The notes below the pieces were generated by a model. It did no database searches. It saw nothing but the letters and a program-made list of their open reading frames with translations, and was not told the origin of the DNA. This document shows positions 33,819 to 42,492 of a stretch of DNA of 64,000 nucleotides, piece by piece. This DNA comes from Microbispora siamensis (GTDB taxonomy: Bacteria > Actinomycetota > Actinomycetes > Streptosporangiales > Streptosporangiaceae). Position numbers and translations under genes: made by a program. Position 1 is the first letter of the stretch. Each line of letters begins with the position of its first letter. The DNA lies in assembly GCF_016863095.1 (NCBI RefSeq), contig NZ_BOOF01000018.1:1-64000 (forward strand). The letters are read 5' to 3'.

Positions 33819-35366
33819 TCACTCCTCGGGGTCGGCGGGCAGAGGCCGCCTGCGCAGGTCGGGTTTGCGGATCTTGCCGGAACCGGTCTTCGGCAGCGCG
33901 TCGACGACGTCGACGTAGACCGGGATCTTGTACTTCGCGAGCCGGGGGCGGAGGAAGTCGCGCAGTTCGCCGGGGGTGACGGCGGCGCCGGAGCGCGGCA
34001 CGACGAAGGCGCGGCCGACCTCGCCCCATTTGTCGTCGGGCACCCCGACCACGGCGGCCTCCGCCACCGCCGGGTGCTCGAAGATCGCGGCCTCGATCTC
34101 CGCCGGGTAGACGTTCTCGCCGCCGGAGATGTACATGTCCTTCACCCGGTCCACGACGTGGAGGTGGCCCTCGTCGTCCAGGGTGGCGATGTCGCCGGAG
34201 TGGAACCAGCCGCCCTCGGCCAGCGCGGCGGCGGTCGCCTCCGGATCGCGCCAGTAGCCGGGGGTGACGTTCGGCCCCTGCACGAGCACCTCGCCCGGCT
34301 CGCCGGGCGCCACGGGGGTGAGGTCGGGCCGGACGACGCGCACGTTCGCGAAGAACACCGGGACCCCGGCGGAGCCCACCTTTCGCACGCTCTCGCCCGC
34401 CTCCAGGAAGGTCGCGCCCGGGGAGGTCTCGGTCATCCCGTAGCCCTGGCAGAAGACCAGGCCCCGTTCCTGGTAGGTGCGGATCAACGCGACCGGGATG
34501 GCCGCGCCTCCGGACATGAGGGTGCGCAGCGAGGACAGGTCGGCGCCGGGCCACCGGGGCGACCGCGCGAACGCGGCGAACATCGCGGTGACCCCGAACA
34601 TCCAGGTGACCCGGTGCTTCTCGATGAGGTCGTAACACCGCTCGACGTCCCACGACGGCATGATGACCGAGGTCCCGCCCTTGAGGAAGGTCGGCAGCAG
34701 GGTCTGGTTCAGGGCCGCCACGTGGAACAGCGGCGCGCTGATCAGCGTGACCTCGGTGCTCGCCACGTCCACGCCGATCAGGACGTGGAAGCAGTTCCAC
34801 GCCAGGTTGGCGTGGCTGAGCATGGCGCCCTTGGGCCGTCCGGTGGTGCCTGAGGTGTAGAGGATGAGGGCGATGTCGTCGAGCGCCACCGGGGTGTCGA
34901 TCGGTGTGGGGTCGCCCTGCGACAGCCAGGTCTCGTAGTGCCGCTCCCCCTCCGCCGGGGACCCGAGCGCCACGACCGTGCGCAGGCCCGGGAACCCGGG
35001 GAGATCGCGGACCGCCGCCGCACACTGTTCCGCGCATTCCGGCGCGTAGACGAGGACCGACGCGCCCGAGTGCTCGAGCATGTACGCGATCTCGGGCGCG
35101 GCCAGCCGGAAGTTCAGCGGCACGAAGATCCCGCCGAGCACGTGGGTGGCGAACATCGTCTCGGCGAAGGCGACGTGGTTGGGACCGAGGTAGGCGACCC
35201 GGTCCCCCGCCCGCACCCCCGCGTCACGCAACCGCGACGCGAGCCTCGTCGTCCGCTCGTGGACCTCCGCGTAGCTGAGCGGCCGGTCCTCGTACACGAA
35301 CGCGGTGCGGTTCGGGCTCATCTGGGCCCGGCGGGCCGGCCAGCCTCCCAGTCCGGCGTTGCGCAT
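33819..35366 (-). CDS. Class I acyl-CoA/aryl-CoA synthetase (AMP-forming)
   Basis: I prefer ATG 35366 (GAGGGG eight bases upstream) over GTG 35375, which abuts that site. The 515-aa protein has all ANL-family motifs: ATP loop YTSGTTGRPKGAM (about 170-182), CQGYGMTETSPG, the hinge VVDRVKDMYISGGENVYPAEIE and the catalytic Lys in LPKTGSGKIRKPDLR. It activates a carboxylic acid as its CoA thioester. The operon (importer, ligase, Rieske oxygenase, reductase) points to an aromatic or phenylpropanoid acid. Confidence 0.93.
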   Translation of the reverse strand: MRNAGLGGWPARRAQMSPNRTAFVYEDRPLSYAEVHERTTRLASRLRDAGVRAGDRVAYLGPNHVAFAETMFATHVLGGIFVPLNFRLAAPEIAYMLEHSGASVLVYAPECAEQCAAAVRDLPGFPGLRTVVALGSPAEGERHYETWLSQGDPTPIDTPVALDDIALILYTSGTTGRPKGAMLSHANLAWNCFHVLIGVDVASTEVTLISAPLFHVAALNQTLLPTFLKGGTSVIMPSWDVERCYDLIEKHRVTWMFGVTAMFAAFARSPRWPGADLSSLRTLMSGGAAIPVALIRTYQERGLVFCQGYGMTETSPGATFLEAGESVRKVGSAGVPVFFANVRVVRPDLTPVAPGEPGEVLVQGPNVTPGYWRDPEATAAALAEGGWFHSGDIATLDDEGHLHVVDRVKDMYISGGENVYPAEIEAAIFEHPAVAEAAVVGVPDDKWGEVGRAFVVPRSGAAVTPGELRDFLRPRLAKYKIPVYVDVVDALPKTGSGKIRKPDLRRRPLPADPEE

Positions 35367-35381
35367 CGATGGCACCCCTCG

Positions 35382-36731
35382 TCAGGCGGAGGACGGTTTC
35401 GCCGTGTCCGCGACGCGGCCGGACGCGGGCACGGCGGTGGTGACCGAGGCCAGGTCGTGGCGGCTGGTCTCGCGCAGCGCCAACACGCAGACCACGGTCA
35501 GCAGGCAGCAGGCGGCGATGATCACCGAGATCGTCGTCGTCCCGCCCCCGGTCGACGCGTCGAGCTGGGCGAACAGCAGCGGCGCGAGACCGGCGCCGAG
35601 ACCGGCGATCTGGTAGCCGAGCGAGGCTCCCGTGTAGCGGCTCCCGGTGGCGAACAGCTCGGTGTACAGCGCCGCGAGCGGGCCGTACATCAGCGGATGG
35701 ACGAGCGACTGGCCGAGCACGAGCGCGACGGCGAGCACGGCGGTGCTCCCGGAGTCCACCATCGGGAAGAGCGCGAAGCCGTACGCCGCCATGAGCACCG
35801 CGCCGGCGAGCACCACCGGCCGGCGCCCGACCCGGTCGGACAGCGCCGACCAGCCGACGATGCCCAGCACGGCCAGCGCGGACGAGAGCGTGAGCGCGTT
35901 CAGCACCGCCTGCCGGGCGAAGCCGGCGCGCACGCCGTATGCGATGAGATAGGTGGTGAGGGTGCCCTGGGCCACGAACGCGGACAGTCCGACGCCGACC
36001 CCGAGCAGGAGGGCCTTCGGGTGGTCGCGGAACACGTCCAGCAGCGGCACCCGGGACACCCGCTCCCTGGCGGCTTCGAACACCGGGGTCTCCTCCACCC
36101 GCAGCCGGACGAACAGGCCGACCGCCAGCAGCACGATGCTGATCAGGAACGGCACCCGCCACCCCCAGCTCAGGAACGCCTGCTCGCCCATGACGGCGGC
36201 CGTGCCGCTGAGCACCGCCGTGGACAGCACCATGCCGAAAGGGGCTCCGGCGTTGGTGAAGCTCGCCCACAGGCCGCGCCTGCCGGTCGCGTGCTCGGCG
36301 GACATCAGCACCGCGCCGCCCCACTCGCCGCCGACGGCGACGCCCTGCAGGACCCGGAGCACGACGAGCGCGATGGGCGCGAGGCTGCCGATCTGCGCGT
36401 AGGTGGGGAGCAGGCCGATGAGGAAGCTGGCGACGCCCATCAGGGTCATGGTCAGCACGAGCATGCGCTTGCGTCCCAGCCGGTCGCCGTAGTGACCGAA
36501 GACGACGCCGCCGAGCGGTCGCGCCAGGTAGCCGGTGGCGAAGGTGCCGAAACTGGCGACCGTCGCCGTGAGCGAGTCGAGGGAGGAGAAGAAGACCTTG
36601 TTGAAGACCACGGCCGAGGCCGTGGCGTACAGCAGGAAGTCGTAGTACTCGATGACGCTGCCCAGGAAGCTGGAGGCCACCGCGCGGCGGAGCTGAATCG
36701 GGCTGGGGGGTGCGACTGACAGGTTCGGCAT
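35382..36731 (-). CDS. MFS transporter, metabolite:H+ symporter (MHS) family
   Basis: The 449-aa protein has about 12 membrane segments. Its MHS signatures are GSVIEYYDFLLYATASAVVFNKVFF at the start, the loop GHYGDRLGRKRMLVLTM, and VLQGVAVGGEWGGAVLMSAEHA. The family imports organic acids such as shikimate, citrate or aromatic acids. It is first in the operon, directly behind a strong promoter, and is likely the uptake system for the acid handled by the ligase and oxygenase. Confidence 0.92.
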   Translation of the reverse strand: MPNLSVAPPSPIQLRRAVASSFLGSVIEYYDFLLYATASAVVFNKVFFSSLDSLTATVASFGTFATGYLARPLGGVVFGHYGDRLGRKRMLVLTMTLMGVASFLIGLLPTYAQIGSLAPIALVVLRVLQGVAVGGEWGGAVLMSAEHATGRRGLWASFTNAGAPFGMVLSTAVLSGTAAVMGEQAFLSWGWRVPFLISIVLLAVGLFVRLRVEETPVFEAARERVSRVPLLDVFRDHPKALLLGVGVGLSAFVAQGTLTTYLIAYGVRAGFARQAVLNALTLSSALAVLGIVGWSALSDRVGRRPVVLAGAVLMAAYGFALFPMVDSGSTAVLAVALVLGQSLVHPLMYGPLAALYTELFATGSRYTGASLGYQIAGLGAGLAPLLFAQLDASTGGGTTTISVIIAACCLLTVVCVLALRETSRHDLASVTTAVPASGRVADTAKPSSA

Positions 36732-36782
36732 GACCGAGCTCCTCGTCCGGGAGCGAGCTGAGACTCTCGCCTTCTCGTCCGG

Positions 36783-36811
36783 AGGTTAGGCAGATTTCTA
36801 ACGGAGGTCAA
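36783..36811 (-). promoter_or_regulatory. Promoter and operator-like repeat of the MFS-CoA ligase-Rieske operon
   Basis: On the minus strand TTGACC (36811-36806), a 17-bp spacer and TAACCT (36788-36783). The inverted repeat GTTAG-N8-CTAAC (36785-36802) covers the spacer and -10, where a dimeric repressor could bind. No regulator gene adjoins it. Confidence 0.75.
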
Positions 36812-37031
36812 GACTTTGCCCAATATGGATGCCCTCGGGCCGGTCCGGGCCACGGGCCTCGGCCTCCATTCCGGCCTACCCCGCCCGGCCGCGGTGCCCA
36901 CGGGCCACAGGCGCGCCGTGCCGCGACTACCGGAGAGACGCAGGTCACACTCGCCCGCTGTCATATCCGCGCCGGGTCGTCTGTCTAGGGGGTGGAACAG
37001 CAGACAACCGCAGAAAGAACGGAAAGACATC

Positions 37032-37883
37032 ATGAGCAAGGTCTGGTTCGTCACCGGCTCGTCTCGCGGTCTGGGCCGCAACTTCGTCGAGGCTGCGCTG
37101 TCCCGCGGCGACAAGGTGGCCGCGACCGCGCGGAACACCGCGAGCCTTGACGAGCTCGTCGCCGCCTATGGCGACGCGGTGCTCGCACTCGAACTGGACG
37201 TGACCGACAAGGCGGCCGTCTTCGAGAGCGTGAAGCGGGCCAAGGAGCACTTCGGCCGTCTCGACGTCATCGTGAACAACGCCGGCTACGCCCAGATCGG
37301 CGCGCTCGAGGAGCTGACCGAGCAGCACCTGCGCGACCAGTTCGAGACCAACCTGTTCGGCGCGGTGTGGGTGATCCAGGCCGCGCTGCCCTACCTGCGC
37401 GAGCAGGGATCGGGACACGTCATCCAGATGTCCTCGGCCGCCGGGCTCATCGCGATGCCGCTCGGCGGCGCGTACCAGGCCTCCAGGTGGGCTCTGGAAG
37501 CCCTGGGCGAGACCCTCGCCCACGAGGTGGCGGACTTCGGCGTCAAGGTGACCGTGATCGAGCCCGGCGGCTTCGCCACCCGGTCAGGCAAGAACCCCGA
37601 TCCCCTCGACAACGGCCACGTGGCCGAGCCCGACCCGATCTACGACGGTCTCCGCCGTCGCCTCGCCGCGTTCGCGGGAAAGCAGCCCGCCGGCGACCCG
37701 GCCGCCGCGGCCCGGGCACTTCTCAAGATCGTCGACTCCGACAACCCGCCGCTGCGGGTGCTCTTCGGCCAGGGCTTCTACCCGATGCTCCAGCAGGTCT
37801 ACGCCGACCGGCTCAAGACCTGGGCCGACTGGCAGGATCTTTCGAGGGAGGCTCAGGGCAAGCTCGATCAAGAAGATCGGTGA
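37032..37883 (+). CDS. Short-chain dehydrogenase/reductase with Lys-to-Arg change in the active site
   Basis: ATG 37032 follows GGAAAGAC. The 283-aa classical SDR has TGSSRGLG (residues 8-15), NNAG (82-85) and Ser134/135. The catalytic Tyr148 is followed by Arg152 instead of Lys (AYQASRWALEALGE, where the family has YxASKxAL); the codon is AGG. Otherwise it resembles SDR subfamily members such as YusZ/17beta-HSD-like oxidoreductases. The substitution could lower activity or alter pKa. No partner gene adjoins it, and a terminator follows. Confidence 0.88.
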   Translation: MSKVWFVTGSSRGLGRNFVEAALSRGDKVAATARNTASLDELVAAYGDAVLALELDVTDKAAVFESVKRAKEHFGRLDVIVNNAGYAQIGALEELTEQHLRDQFETNLFGAVWVIQAALPYLREQGSGHVIQMSSAAGLIAMPLGGAYQASRWALEALGETLAHEVADFGVKVTVIEPGGFATRSGKNPDPLDNGHVAEPDPIYDGLRRRLAAFAGKQPAGDPAAAARALLKIVDSDNPPLRVLFGQGFYPMLQQVYADRLKTWADWQDLSREAQGKLDQEDR

Positions 37884-37938
37884 CGAGCCGAGACCCCGCT
37901 CCCCCTTTCGGTGAACGCCGGTGGCGACGTGGACCAGG

Positions 37939-37980
37939 ACGGCCGCCGCCCGCCCGTCGAGGCGATTGGGCGGCGGCCGT
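37939..37980. terminator. Bidirectional terminator between SDR and CehA-like genes
   Basis: A 13-bp perfect stem (37939-37951 with 37968-37980) between convergent genes. Confidence 0.85.
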
Positions 37981-38004
37981 ACCTGATCGTGCCGGCGCGC
38001 GGCC

Positions 38005-40554
38005 TCAGCCGGCCGCCTTGCGCTCGCGCAGCAGTTCGCGCGCCTGCAGGAACGGCGCCCGCAGGAAGGCCAAGTGGTCCTCCTGCCCGTGCCGGTGGCA
38101 GACCTGGCCGGGCCACAGACGCCGGCTGCGCTCGTCGATGTACGCGAGGGAGCCGTCGACGAGGTTCAGCATGTGGTCGACCGTGGCCGCGTCGAAGCGG
38201 GCGTACTCCTCGCCCGTGCGCAGGTAGACCGGAGACGTGTGCGCCATGATCGGCCTGGCCCACACGTCGTGGTGCCGGGCGACGTCGGCGCCCGGCCCAT
38301 AGCAGCGCGCGGCGATCCAGCTGTCCTCGGTCACGGGCACGTCCGCGGTCAGTTCGAGCACGCGGCCGGGAGTGTCGATCCGGCGCTCGGCGACGACGTG
38401 GCCGTTGACCACGATCTCGAGCCGGTCGACGTCGAAGATCGACTGAACGCGGGCCTCGACGCGTACGGTTCCGCTCGCGGGCACGCGGGCGTCCTGGCCC
38501 GGCCGGCGGCCGTCCACGTCGAGCCACAGGAGCGGGCCGCTGGTGACGAAGGTCGCGCCCGCACGGACGGCCCGGCACCAGGCCCAGTAGTCGAACTCCT
38601 CGTCCGCGGGCACGTGCGCGTAGGTGCGGATGAGGCCGATCGGCACCTCGCTGCTCATCTTGTCGGTGCCGCCCACCAGGGTGATCCGGTAACCGGCGTT
38701 GAGGTAGCGGTAGTACTCCTGGATGTTGTACTGGTCGTAGGCGATCATCTCGACGGCGTCGAGCCTGCCGGTGGCGAGCAGGGCCGCGGCCTCGCCGTTG
38801 GGCACGGGGAAGTGCGCCAGCACGACGGTGCCGCCCTGTTCGTGGCATTCGTCGGCCCAGTGGGACAGCGTGGTCTCCAGGCCGCCGCCGAGCTCCGACT
38901 CCTCGGCGCCGCCGGTGCACCACGGCATGATCGGGCGGCGCAGGCCGAGCAGGTTGATGTGGCCGAGCATGCCGCTGCGGTTCTCCTGGCCGGCGAACAC
39001 GTGCGTGTGGCCGTCATGAGAGGTGTGCGGGCGTCCGGTGAACTCCTCGGTGTTGGTGAACAGATGCCCCCACTGGCTGAGCAGCAGGTTGGTGACCCGG
39101 ACGTCCTCGCCGCGGGCCTCCAGCTCCGCGCCGAGGGTCGAGACGAAGTGCACGTGGGTGTCGCCGCTGTACCAGCCGTCGGCGGCCAGGTCCGTCACTC
39201 TGGCCAGGGTCAGCTCGAGCTCGGTCTGGCCCGGCCGGATCGTGACCGTGGTGCGCAGCGGCTCGTACTCGAACCCGCGAGCCGCCTCGACCGTGACCTC
39301 GCCCAGCGGCAGCCAGCCCTCGCAGGTGCCGTCGACGTAGGAGTAGGTCGTGGTGCCGAGGCGGACGTCGCCGCCGATGTCGAGGTTCCAGGTGTTGCCG
39401 TCGGAGTTGATGTGCCCGTGGTGGCCGTGCGGCGGGTAGGGCACCCCGTCGGCGGAACGGAAGTGGATGCGGCACGGGACCGGCTCACCGGTGGCCGCGT
39501 CCCTGACCGTGGTGCGCACCCAGGCCCGCCCGGCGTCGGGGACGCGCCAGGTGACCCCGCCGTCGCTGTGCCGCCCGGCGGTGAGCAGTTCCTCCCAGCC
39601 GCAGGCGCTGATCACCGTCTCCCCGCGGGTGAGCGTCAGCCGCGCCGACGGGGTGGCGGTGACGCGTACGTAGCCCTGGTGGTGCTCCCCCGCCGGCGTC
39701 CCCCAGGCCGGCGTCTCTCCTGGGGCCACGTCGCCGGAGCCGACCGTGCGGTAGACGTAGGTCGCCGATCCCCGGTCGACGGTCACCGCCAGGTCCTCCG
39801 AGATCGGCCCCGCCGACGGGCCGAGGTCGAGCAGGACGTCGCGCCACACCGTACGCCCGAAGGGGTCCTCGTCGAGCTCGCTGACGGTGAGCGCGCCGAC
39901 GAGGATGGCCGGGCCCGCCGAGTGGATCTCCAGGACGCGGACCGTCTTCTCGGGCCGGGGGTTGCGGCAGGGCCACAGGTAGAACCGGTAGGGCAGGACG
40001 TACGGCGACCGGGCCTGCGGGTCGTCGATGTCCACGAACCGCGCCCCGGCGGCGTCGAACCGCCCGTGGGTGCGCGGCATGAGCCGGTGCTGGGCGTCGG
40101 GGACGGCCAGGAACGGGGTCTGCCCCCAGTCGAGCGGGATGGCGCGGTCGCTCCACAGCCGGGGCGTGGGCCCGATCTCCAGGCGCTGGCGCACCGGCAG
40201 CCGCTCGGTGGTCCCGTCGTCGTAGACGAGGGTGTAGTGCCCGCAGAGCTGACCGGCCATCTGCCCGTCGAACAGGTCCGGGGACTCCAGGGCGTGGGCG
40301 ACCACCATCCACGTGAACGCGCGGTCCACCTCGACCGTGACGGTCGCCGGGTCCGGGCCGCCCACGCGCAGCAGCGCCGCGCCCGCGTTCCCCTCGTCGC
40401 CGAACAGGAACGGCAGGCCGTAGAGCGTACGCGGCCCGAGCGGATAGGAGTCGCCGTCGTCGAGTACCGAGCGCGGCGCGTTCAGCACGCCGGCCAGGTC
40501 GAGCGGCAGGTAGCCCCGGCAGCCGCCGGGCGATGACGTGTCGTGATCAGGCAT
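38005..40554 (-). CDS. CehA/McbA-family metallohydrolase (PHP superfamily)
   Basis: The 849-aa protein has a long N-terminal beta-rich part (1-460). Then comes a PHP-type metallohydrolase core with the signature GWYSGDTHVHFVSTLGAELEARGEDVRVTNLLLSQWG, VFAGQENRSGMLGHINLLGL, VVLAHFPVPNGE, and GGTDKMSSE. CehA and McbA hydrolyse the carbamate carbaryl, so an amide, carbamate or phosphoester substrate is plausible. It has no signal peptide. Its ATG overlaps the permease stop by 8 nt, making it the last gene of an operon with ureohydrolase, DMFase-like protein, cupin and APC permease. Confidence 0.82.
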   Translation of the reverse strand: MPDHDTSSPGGCRGYLPLDLAGVLNAPRSVLDDGDSYPLGPRTLYGLPFLFGDEGNAGAALLRVGGPDPATVTVEVDRAFTWMVVAHALESPDLFDGQMAGQLCGHYTLVYDDGTTERLPVRQRLEIGPTPRLWSDRAIPLDWGQTPFLAVPDAQHRLMPRTHGRFDAAGARFVDIDDPQARSPYVLPYRFYLWPCRNPRPEKTVRVLEIHSAGPAILVGALTVSELDEDPFGRTVWRDVLLDLGPSAGPISEDLAVTVDRGSATYVYRTVGSGDVAPGETPAWGTPAGEHHQGYVRVTATPSARLTLTRGETVISACGWEELLTAGRHSDGGVTWRVPDAGRAWVRTTVRDAATGEPVPCRIHFRSADGVPYPPHGHHGHINSDGNTWNLDIGGDVRLGTTTYSYVDGTCEGWLPLGEVTVEAARGFEYEPLRTTVTIRPGQTELELTLARVTDLAADGWYSGDTHVHFVSTLGAELEARGEDVRVTNLLLSQWGHLFTNTEEFTGRPHTSHDGHTHVFAGQENRSGMLGHINLLGLRRPIMPWCTGGAEESELGGGLETTLSHWADECHEQGGTVVLAHFPVPNGEAAALLATGRLDAVEMIAYDQYNIQEYYRYLNAGYRITLVGGTDKMSSEVPIGLIRTYAHVPADEEFDYWAWCRAVRAGATFVTSGPLLWLDVDGRRPGQDARVPASGTVRVEARVQSIFDVDRLEIVVNGHVVAERRIDTPGRVLELTADVPVTEDSWIAARCYGPGADVARHHDVWARPIMAHTSPVYLRTGEEYARFDAATVDHMLNLVDGSLAYIDERSRRLWPGQVCHRHGQEDHLAFLRAPFLQARELLRERKAAG

Positions 40555-42037
40555 TTCCGATGGCGGGCTCTCTCCGCCCCGCGGGCGGTTCGTCGACGGA
40601 CGTCTGGGCCAGCCCGGCGTAGAGCCGGGGTGCGCGGGCCCGCAGATACAGGGCCCTTGCCACGCCGGCGACGACGGCGGCCACGCCGAGACCGACGATC
40701 AGGATGTTGGTGGTGGTGCCGGCGCCGGTCAGCAGCGGCAGGTTGCTCAGGACGAGGAAGAGCACGACGGCCAGGGCGGCGAAGCTGAGCCCGGGAGCGA
40801 TCGTGGTCCGGAAGATCCCGGCCTGGGGCGCCTGCCTGCGCAGGAAGCGGATGATCGCCAGGGAGCAGAACGCCCACAGGCAGATGATCCCGAGGAACCC
40901 GAGCGCGCTGCCCCACAGCAGCAGTCCCAGGTAGGGGTCGATCCCGAAGACCGCGAACACGACGACGGCCACGGCCGCCAGCACGGTCTGCACGAGGCCG
41001 GCCGTCCAGGGGGCCTTGGTCCGCGGGTGGGTGCGGCCGAGCGCGCGGGGCAGCAGGCCCTCGCGGCCCATCGCGTAGAAGTAGCGGTTGGCCGCGTTGT
41101 GCAGCGCGAGCAGCGCGGCGAACGCGCTGGTCAGCAGCAGGATGTGCATCACCTCGGTGATCGGGGCGGGCACGTACCTGTCGAAGACGGCGACGACGAG
41201 GTTGACCGGGTCGGCCTCGGCCGCGGGTCCGATCTTGTCGACGCCGTAGGCCATGACGATGACCCAGGTGACGAAGGCGTAGAAGACGGCGATGAAGGCG
41301 ACCGCGATGTAGGTCGCCCGGCGGACCGTACGGATGCCGCCCCGCGCCTCCTCGCTGAAGATCGCGGTGGCCTCGAAGCCCATGAACGCCCCGGCGACCA
41401 GGGCGAACATCGCACCGTTACCCGGGTCGAAGACCCTGCTGGGCGCGAACGACTCGGCGGACCAGTCACCGGCGCCGCCCTTCGCCAGGACGTAGACCGC
41501 CAGCACGACGAGCACGGCCGTCTCCAGCACGAGCAGGGCCCCGAGGATCCGGGCGCTGGTGTGGATGCCCCGATATCCGAGCCACCCCACGAAGACCAGG
41601 CCGACGATCGCGAACACCCACCACGGCACGTCGCGGTGGAAGTAGTTCTTGAACGTCTCGTTGGCGTACACACCGAGCGCGCCGTACGTGCTGATCTGCA
41701 GGGCGTTGTAGGCGACGACGGCGAGCATCGCCGCGCCCGAGCCCGCCGGCTTGCCCAGGCCGCGCGAGATGGTGGCGTAGAACGCGCCCGCGTTGCGGAC
41801 GTAGCGGCTCATGGTCATGAAACCGACGGCGAACAGCGCCATGACCACCCCGGCGACCAGGTAGCCGCCGGGGACGGCGGCACCGCCCTTGAGGAAGTGC
41901 AGGGGGGCGACCGCGACGATGAGCGTCAGCGGGGCCAGCGCGGCCAGGACCGTGAAGACGAGGTCCTTGGTGCCCATGGCGTTGCTGGCCAGGGAGTCGG
42001 GCGCGTTCGCGGAGCTCCCGGGGGGATGACCTGGCAT
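40547..42037 (-). CDS. APC-family amino acid/amine permease
   Basis: The 496-aa protein has about 12 membrane segments with the APC start (MGTKDLVFTVLAALAPLTLIVAVAPLHFLKGGAAVPGGYLVAGVVMALFAVGFM) and AFMGFEATAIFSEEARGGIRTVRRATYIAV, which is typical of the amino-acid/polyamine branch. It probably imports the nitrogen compound degraded by the neighbouring hydrolases. It lies between the cupin and the CehA-like genes on one transcript. Confidence 0.9.
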   Translation of the reverse strand: MPGHPPGSSANAPDSLASNAMGTKDLVFTVLAALAPLTLIVAVAPLHFLKGGAAVPGGYLVAGVVMALFAVGFMTMSRYVRNAGAFYATISRGLGKPAGSGAAMLAVVAYNALQISTYGALGVYANETFKNYFHRDVPWWVFAIVGLVFVGWLGYRGIHTSARILGALLVLETAVLVVLAVYVLAKGGAGDWSAESFAPSRVFDPGNGAMFALVAGAFMGFEATAIFSEEARGGIRTVRRATYIAVAFIAVFYAFVTWVIVMAYGVDKIGPAAEADPVNLVVAVFDRYVPAPITEVMHILLLTSAFAALLALHNAANRYFYAMGREGLLPRALGRTHPRTKAPWTAGLVQTVLAAVAVVVFAVFGIDPYLGLLLWGSALGFLGIICLWAFCSLAIIRFLRRQAPQAGIFRTTIAPGLSFAALAVVLFLVLSNLPLLTGAGTTTNILIVGLGVAAVVAGVARALYLRARAPRLYAGLAQTSVDEPPAGRREPAIGNA

Positions 42038-42111
42038 GGTGTGTGTGCTCCTTACTGCGGGTCGGCTCGGGGCTGAAGGCGGGTGGGGCCCGAAGGCAGG
42101 AAGGGGGGAGC

Positions 42112-42492
42112 TCAGCGGCTGACCGCGACGAAGACCTTCTCGCTCGGCTCCAGGGTGATCCAGTCGCCGCGGAAGCCCTGCGGGATGTGGAACGACTCCC
42201 CCGGGCCGAACTCCTTGCGCCGCCCGGACTCGTCCTGTACGGCGACGCGGCCCTTGAGGATGAAGCAGATCTCGTCATAGGGCCAGGAGTCGAACCGTAC
42301 GGCGCCGGGCTCGCCGGTCCAGAAACCGCCGGTGAACGAGCTCGCGGTGCCGCCGAAGACCCGGAACTCCGCCTCCGTCCACTCGGCGGACAGCAGATGG
42401 TAGTCGCTCAGCGGGGGCACGAAGCGCTCGCCGTTCCCGGCCGTGATCGCGCGGACGGCGTCGATGCCCGTCCGGCTCTGCGGGTCGCTCAC
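42112..42492 (-). CDS. Small cupin-domain protein (EutQ/Cupin_3-like)
   Basis: GTG 42492 overlaps the DMFase-like stop as GTGA. The 126-aa single cupin has SSFTGGFWTGEPGAVRFDSWPYDEICFILKGRVAVQDESG followed by FGPGESFHIPQGFRGDWITLEPSEKVFVAV, matching the DUF861/EutQ-type cupin with an Ala-Arg and DE-rich motif rather than the full His set. It could be a sensor, isomerase or accessory protein. Confidence 0.85.
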   Translation of the reverse strand: MSDPQSRTGIDAVRAITAGNGERFVPPLSDYHLLSAEWTEAEFRVFGGTASSFTGGFWTGEPGAVRFDSWPYDEICFILKGRVAVQDESGRRKEFGPGESFHIPQGFRGDWITLEPSEKVFVAVSR

